The notes beneath the pieces are model-generated. The model was not told the DNA's origin and did no database searches. It was given only the letters and a program-made list of their open reading frames with translations. A stretch of 64,000 nucleotides of DNA from Streptomyces sp. NBC_01233. GTDB taxonomy: Bacteria > Actinomycetota > Actinomycetes > Streptomycetales > Streptomycetaceae. This document shows positions 7,609-14,586 of the stretch, in pieces (position 1 is the first letter of the stretch; the number at the start of each line of letters is the position of its first letter). The DNA lies in contig NZ_CP108514.1 in assembly GCF_035989305.1 (NCBI RefSeq), positions 2,294,501 through 2,358,500 of the forward strand, given 5' to 3'. A program made the translations under genes and the position numbers.

Positions 7609-8280
7609 GTGACCGACACCGAGCGGCGCTTTACCAAGGTGCCCGTCGAGCTGCGGGCATCCGAGAAGAAGACCACCATTGGTGGCTACGCGGCCGTCTT
7701 CAACCGGCAGTCGTCGAACCTGGGCGGGTTCGTCGAGGTCGTCGACGCGGCCGCGTTCAACGCGTCCCGCGGCGACGGCTGGCCGGACGTGATCGCCCGC
7801 TACAACCACGACGACAACATGCTCCTCGGCTCCACCGGGTCCGGGACGCTGCGGATCATGGTGGACGGGACCGGCCTCGACTATGAGGTCGACCCGCCCA
7901 AGGCCCGCGCGGACATCCTCGAACTCGTCCAGCGTGGCGACGTCCGCAAGTCGAGCTTCGCGTTCCGCACGATCGAGGACGAGTGGGGCACCACCGATCA
8001 GGGGTTCCCGATGCGGACCCTGCTCCGCGTCCAGCTCGTCGACGTGGCCCCGGTCAACACGCCGGCGTACCCCGACAGCACGGCTGGCCTGCGCTCGCTG
8101 GCCCGGCACATGGGCGCGGACTTCGAGGAGGTCCGCAAGCTCGCCGACGAGGACGAGCTGCGCCGCTTCTTCGTCCGCACCGACCGCACCACGGGCAAGC
8201 CCAAGGTGCAGGAGAAGACCAGCTACGGCGCGGCCGCCCGCATGCAGCTGCTGGCCCGGAAGTCCGACCCCTACGCCTGA
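7609..8280 (+). CDS. Prohead maturation protease, HK97 family, 223 aa
   Basis: This serine protease cleaves the capsid scaffold (delta) domain during head maturation. The expected catalytic His is His67 in YNHDDNMLLGST and the nucleophile is Ser115 or Ser116 in VRKSSFAF. These are the two signature blocks of the family (peptidase U35/S78 type). The conserved PAYPDS motif follows near residue 152. GTG 7609 is preceded by gaggaggcccc. The C-terminal ~45 residues are basic and probably flexible. Confidence 0.92.
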   Translation: MTDTERRFTKVPVELRASEKKTTIGGYAAVFNRQSSNLGGFVEVVDAAAFNASRGDGWPDVIARYNHDDNMLLGSTGSGTLRIMVDGTGLDYEVDPPKARADILELVQRGDVRKSSFAFRTIEDEWGTTDQGFPMRTLLRVQLVDVAPVNTPAYPDSTAGLRSLARHMGADFEEVRKLADEDELRRFFVRTDRTTGKPKVQEKTSYGAAARMQLLARKSDPYA

Positions 8281-8425
8281 CGTGGGGTGCAGTGAGCACG
8301 AGGTACGCCCGCCTAGCGGCGGGGGTCCGGCATCCGGCCGGGCCTGCCGATTGGAAACCCCGTCGGCACGTGCAGCACGGAGCAGTGATCAGACGACCGC
8401 CGATTGCAGCACGCGTCGGCCGCAG

Positions 8426-8484
8426 GCACCAGACCCTGGTGCGGGGCGTCGTGGGCTCCCGTCCAGCTACATCCCGACGGGAGC
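8426..8484 (+). promoter_or_regulatory. Two hairpins in the capsid gene leader, the second covering the ribosome binding site
   Basis: GCACCAG (8426-8432) pairs with CTGGTGC (8436-8442). GCTCCCGTC (8455-8463) pairs perfectly with GACGGGAGC (8476-8484), and the latter contains the GGGAG binding site for the capsid ATG at 8491. The 210-bp interval 8281-8490 holds no gene. The structure could hold back translation or protect a processed 5' end; this is inferred. Confidence 0.55.
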
Positions 8485-8490
8485 ATTTCC

Positions 8491-9759
8491 ATGTCCGAAG
8501 TTGCCAAGAAGCTGCGCGAGCGCCGTGCCAACGTGTGGGAGCAGGCCAAGGAACTGGCCGACCGTGCGGCCGATGAGAACCGTGCGTTCTCCGGCGAGGA
8601 AGAGAAGTCCTGGGTCGCGCTGAACAGCGAGCTGGACGCGCTCGACGTGCGTATCAAGGCGGTGCTCGACGGCGAGCAGCGCGCCAAGGACGCCGAGGAC
8701 GCCATGTCGGCGCTCCGCGGCGAGCCCCGCAAGCAGGGCGGCGCCGGCGGCCAGGGCGGGCCGGAGGGCGGCGGGGACGTCGCGCTGCGGAACTTCCTGC
8801 GCGGCGAGGGCCCGCGCGCCATCGACGTCAACCCGTCCGGCCCGGTGAACTTCCGTGACCTGTCCAAGCTGAGCTCGGGCGCGGGCGGCGCGACCGTCCC
8901 GACGAGCTTCTACGACCGACTCGTCGCCCACCTCATCGAGACCTCGGCGATCCTCCAGGCCGGTGCCACCGTCCTGAACACCGCGTCCGGCGAGGTCATC
9001 CAGGTTCCCAAGACCACGGCTCACAGCAGCGGCGGGATCGTCACCGAGGCTGCATCGATCGGCGAGTCCGACCCTGCGTTCGGCCAGGTCTCGCTCGGCG
9101 CGTACAAGTACGGCACCCTCATCCAGGTCTCCCGCGAGCTCCTCACCGACACGGGCGTGGACCTGGAGGGCTACCTCGCCATGCAGGCCGGGCGCGCGCT
9201 CGGCAACGCTTTCGGTGCGCACGCCATCACCGGCGACGGATCGTCCAAGCCGCGCGGTGTCCTGACCGACGCTTCGGCCGGGGCGACCGGACCGAACGCG
9301 GCTACCCCGGTCGGCGGGTTCGGTGCGCAGGGCACGGCGGACCAGGGCGCTGATCTGCTCATCACGCTTTTCCACTCGGTGATCTCGCCGTACCGCATGT
9401 CCTCGGCGTGCCGCTGGCTGATGGCCGACAGCACCGCGGGCGCGGTCCGGAAGATCAAGACCGCCGAGGGCCAGTACATCTGGCAGCCCTCGGTGATCGC
9501 CGGTCAGCCGGACACCATCCTCGGCAAGCCCGTGCTCACCGACCCGAACATGCCAGCCATTGCTGCGAGCGCGGAGTCGATCGCGTTCGGTGACTTCTCG
9601 CAGTACTTCGTCCGCCTCGCGGGCGGCGTGCGCTTCGAGCGGTCCGACGAGTTCGCGTTCGGCAACGACCTTGTCACGTTCCGGGCGCTGATGCGCGCGG
9701 ACGCGGCGCTCGTCGACCTGACCGGCGCCATCAAGACGTTCACCGGCGGCACCGCCTAA
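8491..9759 (+). CDS. Major capsid protein, HK97 fold, 422 aa
   Basis: The first ~100 residues are a charged coiled coil (MSEVAKKLRERRANVWEQAKE...) that acts as the internal scaffold (delta) domain and ends in a Gly-rich linker near residues 85-98. The mature shell domain begins around SGAGGATVPTSFYDRLV and includes PKTTAHSSG, IQVSRELLTDTGVDLEGYLA (E-loop/spine region) and a C-terminal FVRLAGGVRFERSDEFAFGND strand, all typical of HK97-type shells. ATG 8491 is chosen because upstream in-frame sequence is not phage-like and the ribosome binding site is at 8479-8483. Confidence 0.95.
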   Translation: MSEVAKKLRERRANVWEQAKELADRAADENRAFSGEEEKSWVALNSELDALDVRIKAVLDGEQRAKDAEDAMSALRGEPRKQGGAGGQGGPEGGGDVALRNFLRGEGPRAIDVNPSGPVNFRDLSKLSSGAGGATVPTSFYDRLVAHLIETSAILQAGATVLNTASGEVIQVPKTTAHSSGGIVTEAASIGESDPAFGQVSLGAYKYGTLIQVSRELLTDTGVDLEGYLAMQAGRALGNAFGAHAITGDGSSKPRGVLTDASAGATGPNAATPVGGFGAQGTADQGADLLITLFHSVISPYRMSSACRWLMADSTAGAVRKIKTAEGQYIWQPSVIAGQPDTILGKPVLTDPNMPAIAASAESIAFGDFSQYFVRLAGGVRFERSDEFAFGNDLVTFRALMRADAALVDLTGAIKTFTGGTA

Positions 9760-9768
9760 GAGCCCGCG

Positions 9769-9805
9769 GCAGGGCAGCCCCCACCGTCCCCGGGGGCTGC
9801 CCTGC
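9769..9805 (+). terminator. Strong hairpin after the capsid gene
   Basis: Fourteen-base perfect arms (9769-9782 and 9792-9805) enclose a 9-base loop, with no T tract. It could be a partial terminator or an RNA stabiliser that raises capsid mRNA relative to the downstream connector genes. Confidence 0.75.
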
Positions 9806-9824
9806 CCCGGATAGGAGACCCTCC

Positions 9825-10229
9825 ATGTCCACGTACAACCAGACCCTGTTCAAGCGCAGCCTCTCTCCGGCGCTGCGGACCGACGGCACCGCGAGCGGTG
9901 TGGCTGTCGACCGGGCAGCAAACGGCGGCATGCAGGACGCCGTGGTGCTCGTATCCACCGGCACCGTCACCGACGGCTCCCACGCGGTCGCCATCCAGGA
10001 CTCGGCCGACGGATCCACCGACTGGCAGGCCGTCGCCGCCGCCCAGCTCGACGGCAGCACACCCACGCTCGTCGCCGCGAACGACGACACCGTGTACGAG
10101 GTCGGCGTCCGGGCGACCCGACGCTACCTCCGGGTCGTGGCCGTCACCACCGGCGCCACCACCGGCGGCCTGTTCGGGGCGGCGATCCTCCTCGGCCGTC
10201 CCCGGTACGCGCCCGTGACCCGGTCGTGA
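9825..10229 (+). CDS. Structural protein of unknown role, 134 aa
   Basis: A beta-rich, Thr/Ala/Gly-rich protein lacking Cys and membrane segments lies directly after the capsid gene, with a taggagaccc binding site. This is where head decoration or stabilising proteins are often encoded. The sequence itself does not show a known decoration fold, so the role is inferred from position. Confidence 0.6.
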   Translation: MSTYNQTLFKRSLSPALRTDGTASGVAVDRAANGGMQDAVVLVSTGTVTDGSHAVAIQDSADGSTDWQAVAAAQLDGSTPTLVAANDDTVYEVGVRATRRYLRVVAVTTGATTGGLFGAAILLGRPRYAPVTRS

Positions 10230-10240
10230 GAGGAGACCTG

Positions 10241-10531
10241 ATGCGTATCCGCATGACCGTGGCCATGTCCGGGACCCGCAACGGCGTGCCCTGGCCGGCA
10301 CGCGGCGAGATCGCCGAACTCCCCACCACAGAAGCCGCGCACCTGGTCGGCGCCGGTATCGCCGTCGCGGTGCCCGACGACCCGCCGGTGGAGACCGCGA
10401 CCGCCCCGGCGCCCGAGGCGCCCGCGCCGCCGGCGCCCGAGGACGCGTCGCTGCCCGAGACCGAGGAGCGGCGAGGCCGCGGCCGGCCCCGTAAGCCGCG
10501 CGACGGCCAGGGCAACATCGTCCGAGAGTGA
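10241..10531 (+). CDS. Small protein with an AT-hook-like C-terminus, 96 aa
   Basis: The N-terminal ~45 residues form a small beta-rich unit (GTRNGVPWPARGEIAELP...). A Pro/Ala-rich acidic linker follows (about 48-72), then a basic tail, GRGRPRKPRD (about 80-89), containing the RGRP core of AT-hook DNA-binding motifs. It lies between the post-capsid gene and the first connector. A role in the head is likely from position. DNA contact through the tail is suggested by the motif but untested. The start ATG 10241 follows gagaggaga. Confidence 0.6.
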   Translation: MRIRMTVAMSGTRNGVPWPARGEIAELPTTEAAHLVGAGIAVAVPDDPPVETATAPAPEAPAPPAPEDASLPETEERRGRGRPRKPRDGQGNIVRE

Positions 10532-10540
10532 GGTAGGCCG

Positions 10541-11134
10541 GTGGCCAACGAGTACGCAGACCTGTCCGTGCTCAAGGCCAGCCTCGGCCTGGAGGACGAC
10601 GACGACACACGCGACGTCCTGCTGGCCGCGGCCCTGGCGTCCGCGTCCCGCAGCATCGACACCGCGACGGGCCGCCGCTTCTGGCTCGACGGAGTGGCGT
10701 CCGCCCGCACGTACAACCCGTCCGGCCGGAGCGTGTGCGGCGACGACGGCGAGCGGCTCCTCATCGACGACGCGGGCGTAGCCCCGACGCTGGTGGAGAC
10801 CGGCGCAGCCGGGTCCTGGACGGCCGTCACCGGGTACGAGACGGGCCCGGACAACGCGCTCGCCCGCGGCCGCCCGATCGTGTCCCTGCTGCAGGGCACA
10901 GCGTCCTGGGGGCGCGGCCCGACCCGCGTGCGGGTGACCGCGCAGTGGGGTTGGCCGGCCGTGCCGGACGAGATCGTGCAGGCCACCGTGATCCAGGCCT
11001 CGCGGCTGTTCAAGCGCAAGGACTCGCCCGAGGGCGTGACCGGGTCCGCGGAGTGGGGCGTCGTCCGCCTGTCCCGCCGGGACCCGGACGTGTGGGCGCT
11101 CATCGAGCACTTCGTCCTGCCCGGCTTCGGATAG
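10541..11134 (+). CDS. Head-tail connector/adaptor, gp6-like, 197 aa
   Basis: The N-terminal helical part (ADLSVLKASLGLEDDDDTRDVLLAAALASASRSIDTATGRRF, about residues 4-46) is typical of phage gp6/gp15-type adaptor proteins, in which a short helical bundle is followed by a beta segment. QWGWPAVPDEIVQATVIQASRLFKRKDSP (about 127-155) is the common C-terminal signature of this family in actinophages. It would form the ring beneath the portal. GTG start, 9 bp after the previous stop. Confidence 0.8.
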   Translation: MANEYADLSVLKASLGLEDDDDTRDVLLAAALASASRSIDTATGRRFWLDGVASARTYNPSGRSVCGDDGERLLIDDAGVAPTLVETGAAGSWTAVTGYETGPDNALARGRPIVSLLQGTASWGRGPTRVRVTAQWGWPAVPDEIVQATVIQASRLFKRKDSPEGVTGSAEWGVVRLSRRDPDVWALIEHFVLPGFG

Positions 11135-11145
11135 GGGGCGCCGTC

Positions 11146-11595
11146 ATGCAGATGTCCGCGGTCCGTGAGGCCATCGCTGCCGCGGCCCGCGAGGTCGTCC
11201 TCCCGTCCGGGCTGCCCAAGCTGACCTGCCACGGCTACACCCCGGACTCGATCACCGCCCCCTGTTTCTTTGCCGCGGAGTACAGCCTCGAATTCGACAA
11301 GGCGATGGGCCGCGCACTCGACGAGGCCGAGCTGACGTGCCGTGTGCTGGTCGGCCGCGCCGACGACGTGTCTGCGCAGCGCACCCTCGACGCGCTGCTC
11401 TCCGGATCCGGGCCGGCGTCACTGAAGGCCGCGATCGAAGCAGCCCGCGGGGCGCCCGGCGAGTACGCGCTCGGCGGCCTGGCGCACGACCTGCACGTGA
11501 CCCGAGTGCAGGGCTACCGATGGTACGAGCACCAGGGCACGCAGTACGTCGGGGCCGAGCTGATCATCCGCATCATCGGCGACGGAAGGAGCTGA
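11146..11595 (+). CDS. Probable tail terminator/tail completion protein, 149 aa
   Basis: A 149-residue alpha/beta protein lies between the adaptor and the tail tube genes. The N-terminus (MSAVREAIAAAAREV...LKLTCHGYTPDSITAPC) and the C-terminal YVGAELIIRII strand fit the minor tail terminator family that closes the head-proximal end of the tail tube. The call rests on length, order and general sequence character. A ggggg site precedes the ATG. Confidence 0.65.
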   Translation: MQMSAVREAIAAAAREVVLPSGLPKLTCHGYTPDSITAPCFFAAEYSLEFDKAMGRALDEAELTCRVLVGRADDVSAQRTLDALLSGSGPASLKAAIEAARGAPGEYALGGLAHDLHVTRVQGYRWYEHQGTQYVGAELIIRIIGDGRS

Positions 11596-11599
11596 CCCC

Positions 11600-12334
11600 G
11601 TGAGCAAGTTCGTACTGCTCAACTGCCGCCTGTTCGCTGTCGGCGCGGACCTCAGCGGCGCATCCAACAAGATTGAGATCACGGCCGAGTACGAGGACAA
11701 GGAGACCACCAACTACCTGTCCAACGGTCACAAGGAAGTCATGGCCGGGCTCGGCTCGGCAGAGATCAGCGGCGAGGGCCAGTGGGAAGCCGGCGACGAC
11801 TCCCTCGTCGACAACGCGTCCTGGTCCCAGCTCGGCGGCACCGGCCCGTGGACGGCCTGCCCGAACCTGGCCACGGTCGGCTCCCTCGCCTGGATCACCA
11901 AGGCGATGCGCGCCGACTACACGCAGGGCGAAGCCGTGGGCGAGGTCGCCCCGTGGACCGGCACCGCCAAGAGCTCGTGGCCGCTCGTGCGCGGCGTCAT
12001 CGGGCACCCGGCCGGGACCGCCCGGACGTCGACCGGCACCGGGACCGGCGTGGAGCTGGGCGCCGCGGCTGCCGGACAGCGGCTGTACGCCGGGCTGCAC
12101 GTTCTCTCCGCATCCGGGACCACCCCGTCGATCACAGCCCGGATCGAGTCCGACGTCGACAACACGTTCGCCAGCCCGACCACGCAGCTGACGTTCACCG
12201 CGGCCACGGCCGCCGGCGGACAGATCCTGCGGACCACGGGCAGTGCCATCACGGACACCTGGTTCCGGGTCGCTTGGACGATCTCCGGCACGTCGCCCAG
12301 CTTCATATTCGCAGTTTCATTGGGCGTGCGCTAA
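11600..12334 (+). CDS. Major tail tube-like protein 1, 244 aa
   Basis: The N-terminal ~95 residues are a tail tube-type domain with the pattern MSKFVLL...ADLSG..NKIEITAEYEDKETTNYLSNGHKEVMAGLGSAEISGEGQW. This aligns well with the product at 13098, so the two are paralogues. The region after ~95 diverges, is Gly/Thr/Ala-rich and looks like an added surface domain (about 145-244, beta-rich). Either this or the 13098 protein could be the main tube subunit, or both may be assembled. GTG start, closely spaced after the tail terminator gene. Confidence 0.75.
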   Translation: MSKFVLLNCRLFAVGADLSGASNKIEITAEYEDKETTNYLSNGHKEVMAGLGSAEISGEGQWEAGDDSLVDNASWSQLGGTGPWTACPNLATVGSLAWITKAMRADYTQGEAVGEVAPWTGTAKSSWPLVRGVIGHPAGTARTSTGTGTGVELGAAAAGQRLYAGLHVLSASGTTPSITARIESDVDNTFASPTTQLTFTAATAAGGQILRTTGSAITDTWFRVAWTISGTSPSFIFAVSLGVR

Positions 12335-12362
12335 CAGTCCGGGTTGCGCGATAGAATGCCAT

Positions 12363-13025
12363 ATGCCCAACCGACCCTGCGCCGTGGACAGTTGCGAAGA
12401 GAGACACTTCGCGAAGAGCTACTGCAAGCTGCACTACGAGCGAGTACGGGCAGGCCGCCCGCTTGATGCACCGCACCGGTCACAGACCCCTCTCAAAGCG
12501 TGCTCCGTGGATGGGTGCGATCGCGCGCACGCTTCTGGTGGGTACTGCGACACCCATTACCGGAGGTGGCGGCGGCATGGCGAGGCGGGGCCTGTCGAAG
12601 CCCAGCCGTGCGGGCCCAAGAGGAAGACGCCGCAGCCCTGCTCTGTGGATGGCTGCGACAAGCCGCGGCGCGGGAAGGTCTACTGCGCTCTGCACCGGGC
12701 CCGAGTCAAACGCACGGGGAACCCCGGGCCAGCCCATGCCCTGCATACAGGCGAGAGCAACGGATACCTGACGCCACAGGGGTACCGAATGGTCCTGCGC
12801 GGCGGCCGGTACCGTGCAGAACACCGGTACGTGATGGAGCAAACCCTCGGCCGCGACCTGTTCGAGGACGAGACGGTTCACCACATCAACGGCGTGCGCG
12901 ACGACAACAGACCCGAGAACCTGGAGCTGTGGTCGTCGCGCCACCCGAAGGGCCAGCGAGTCGACGAGAAAGTCGCCTGGGCCCTGGAGATCTTGGCCCG
13001 CTACGCACCGGAACGCATCAAGTAG
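12363..13025 (+). CDS. HNH homing-type endonuclease, 220 aa
   Basis: The N-terminal half carries three Cys-rich repeats of the form C.V..C......YC..HY.R (about residues 5-30, 42-65, 85-110), each a likely zinc knuckle. The C-terminal part has the HNH_3-type core: RYVMEQTLGRDL, ETVHHINGVRDDNRPENLELW (about 158-195). The gene interrupts a tail gene order and lies between two tail-tube paralogues, the usual situation for a free-standing mobile nuclease gene. A TAGAAT box (12352-12357) lies just before the ATG, so the mRNA could be nearly leaderless. Confidence 0.85.
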   Translation: MPNRPCAVDSCEERHFAKSYCKLHYERVRAGRPLDAPHRSQTPLKACSVDGCDRAHASGGYCDTHYRRWRRHGEAGPVEAQPCGPKRKTPQPCSVDGCDKPRRGKVYCALHRARVKRTGNPGPAHALHTGESNGYLTPQGYRMVLRGGRYRAEHRYVMEQTLGRDLFEDETVHHINGVRDDNRPENLELWSSRHPKGQRVDEKVAWALEILARYAPERIK

Positions 13026-13042
13026 AAAGCCCCACCCGCCTC

Positions 13043-13068
13043 AGCCCGGAGACCACTGGTCCCGGGCT
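13043..13068 (+). terminator. Hairpin after the HNH gene
   Basis: AGCCCGG (13043-13049) and CCGGGCT (13062-13068) form the outer stem and GACCA/TGGTC the inner stem. It closes the inserted HNH gene region. Confidence 0.6.
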
Positions 13069-13097
13069 GTTCGTCGTGCCCAGAAAGGTGATCCGCC

Positions 13098-13508
13098 ATG
13101 GCCAAGATGGTCCTGCTCGCACAGTTCCTGTCCCTCAACGGGACCGACGTCTCGGAGTACGTCCGCAAAGCGGAGCTGACGATGGAGGTGGAGGACAAGG
13201 ACGTCACCACCTACTCGTCGCTCGGCTGGAAGGAAGTCCTCGGCGGCCTCAAGTCCGGCGAGCTCTCCATCGAGTTCCTCCAGGACGTCGCTGCGACGGA
13301 GATCGACAGCATCATGTGGCCGCTGTTCGGCACCGTGGTCCCGTTCGTGACCCGCGCCGACCAGGCCGCGGTCGGCGCGTCCAACCCGAGCTACTCGGGG
13401 AACGTGCTGATCAAGCAGTGGAACCCGATCGAGGGTTCGATCGGTGACGAGGCGAGCGTGGGCGTCGGCTACCCAACGTCCGGCGCCGTGGCCCGCGCCG
13501 TCGCCTGA
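13098..13508 (+). CDS. Major tail tube-like protein 2, 136 aa
   Basis: This compact protein has the start MAKMVLLAQFLSLNGTDVS and the KDVTTYSSLGWKEVLGGLKSGELSIEF block, matching the 11600 product, followed by a short C-terminal strand region (SGNVLIKQWNPIEGSIGDEA). It has the length expected of a minimal tube protein and lacks the extra C-terminal domain of its paralogue. Its stop overlaps the next start (TGATG at 13506-13510). The aaaggtg site precedes the ATG. Confidence 0.75.
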   Translation: MAKMVLLAQFLSLNGTDVSEYVRKAELTMEVEDKDVTTYSSLGWKEVLGGLKSGELSIEFLQDVAATEIDSIMWPLFGTVVPFVTRADQAAVGASNPSYSGNVLIKQWNPIEGSIGDEASVGVGYPTSGAVARAVA

Positions 13509-14014
13509 TGTCCGGCGGCGGGCCCCCGTTCGAGCTCACGTGCACGCACGAGGGCCTCGACGCTCTGGCCCGGGCGCTGCGGGCCGAGGCCGACGGGAAA
13601 GAGCTCCGCAAGGAGCTCGCCAAGGGGATGCGCGAGGCCCTGAAACCGGCGGCCGTGCAGGCCAAGAGCGGAATCATGGCGATGTCCTCGGCCGGCCCGA
13701 GCACTGCGCCGGCGCTCCGTTCGGCCATCGCCAAGAAGATCAGGCCCGAGGTCAAGCTCGGCGGACGCTGGTCCGGGGCTCGGATCAAGGCCTTCAAGAC
13801 GAGGAACATCCGCGGCTTCGCCAACGCGCCCAAGCGCACGAATCGCGCCCGCGGCTGGCGACACCTGACCTACGGCCAGGAGCCGTGGGTCCAACAGCAC
13901 GGCAAAACCCTCTGGTTCGACCACGCCATGGAGGGCGACACGAACCGCTACACCCAGGCCGTGCACGAGGCCATGGAGAACATGGCCCGGCGGATCGCCG
14001 ACCGGGCCGGATAG
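13508..14014 (+). CDS. HK97 gp10-like tail completion/minor tail protein, 168 aa
   Basis: The N-terminal helix ALARALRAEADGKELRKELAKGMREALKPAAVQAK and the later SLR-type basic region (about residues 75-115) are the usual features of HK97 gp10-like proteins, which sit at the head-tail interface. Here the gene follows the tail tube genes, whereas it usually precedes the tail terminator, so the order is slightly rearranged. The protein is very basic in its middle part. Confidence 0.6.
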   Translation: MSGGGPPFELTCTHEGLDALARALRAEADGKELRKELAKGMREALKPAAVQAKSGIMAMSSAGPSTAPALRSAIAKKIRPEVKLGGRWSGARIKAFKTRNIRGFANAPKRTNRARGWRHLTYGQEPWVQQHGKTLWFDHAMEGDTNRYTQAVHEAMENMARRIADRAG

Positions 14015-14022
14015 GGGACGAG

Positions 14023-14433
14023 ATGTACCTGGTTTACAAGCCCGAAGGGTCGGATGAGCAGCGCTGGGAGTACAACCCGCGCAAGATCATGTCGGCGGAA
14101 CGGGAAGCCCTGGAGAAGCGCACCGGCCGCGATTTCTCCGACTTCACCAAGGCCGTTGCCAACGGCAACTCGGGATGCCGGCGCGCGCTGCTGCACATGT
14201 ACCTCAAGCGCGAGCACCCCGGCGTCCGGTACGAGGACGTCGACTTTGCGTGGGACGAGCTCACCCTCGTCCAGACCCGCGCCGAGCTCATCTTCATCCG
14301 CGAGCAGGCCGCCGAGCACGCCTCCCCGGAGCAGCGTGAGGCCATGCTCGAAGGCCTCGATCAGGCCATCGCCGAGGCCGAGGACGACGGGTCCGAAGGC
14401 GGGGGAAAAGTCCTGCCGCCGATCGTCGCCTGA
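14023..14433 (+). CDS. Tail assembly chaperone (gpG-like), 136 aa
   Basis: An acidic, helical protein lies between tail tube and tape measure, the standard place for the gpG chaperone. It contains LKREHPGVRYEDVDFAWDEL (about residues 64-83) and an acidic Gly-rich C-terminus. The frame ends at 14433, but a slippery heptamer at 14403-14409 allows a longer product (see the overlapping entry). The ATG at 14023 follows taggggacgag. Confidence 0.85.
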   Translation: MYLVYKPEGSDEQRWEYNPRKIMSAEREALEKRTGRDFSDFTKAVANGNSGCRRALLHMYLKREHPGVRYEDVDFAWDELTLVQTRAELIFIREQAAEHASPEQREAMLEGLDQAIAEAEDDGSEGGGKVLPPIVA

Positions 14434-14585
14434 GACGGCTCGGCGATGCCGCGCACCTCCTCGGTGTCCGGCCCTGGGAGTGGCGGCTCCTCACGGTCGA
14501 GGAGGAAGACGGGCTCTTGGACTGGCTCGACGGATACGAGAAAGCCCAGAACGAGGCCAACGAGAAGATGAAGAGGGGGCGATGA
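14023..14585 (+). CDS. Tail assembly chaperone frameshift fusion (gpGT-like), 187 aa
   Basis: GGGAAAA at 14403-14409 is a canonical -1 slippery heptamer in the right register (G-GGA-AAA). Slipping there joins the gpG frame (14023-14409) to an open -1 frame (14409-14585) encoding 58 further residues, including LLGVRPWEWRLLTVEEEDGL and DWLDGYEKAQNEANEK. This Trp-rich, acidic/helical sequence resembles T extensions of other phages. The -1 frame has no good start of its own, ends 1 bp before the tape measure start, and fills an otherwise empty gap. Seen directly: heptamer, frame and spacing. The frameshift itself is inferred from family behaviour. Confidence 0.85.
14403..14409 (+). promoter_or_regulatory. 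-1 ribosomal frameshift slippery site GGGAAAA
   Basis: The heptamer reads G GGA AAA in the zero frame, so both tRNAs can re-pair one base back. The zero-frame stop follows 22 bp later (14431-14433). Confidence 0.85.
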
Positions 14586-14586
14586 C

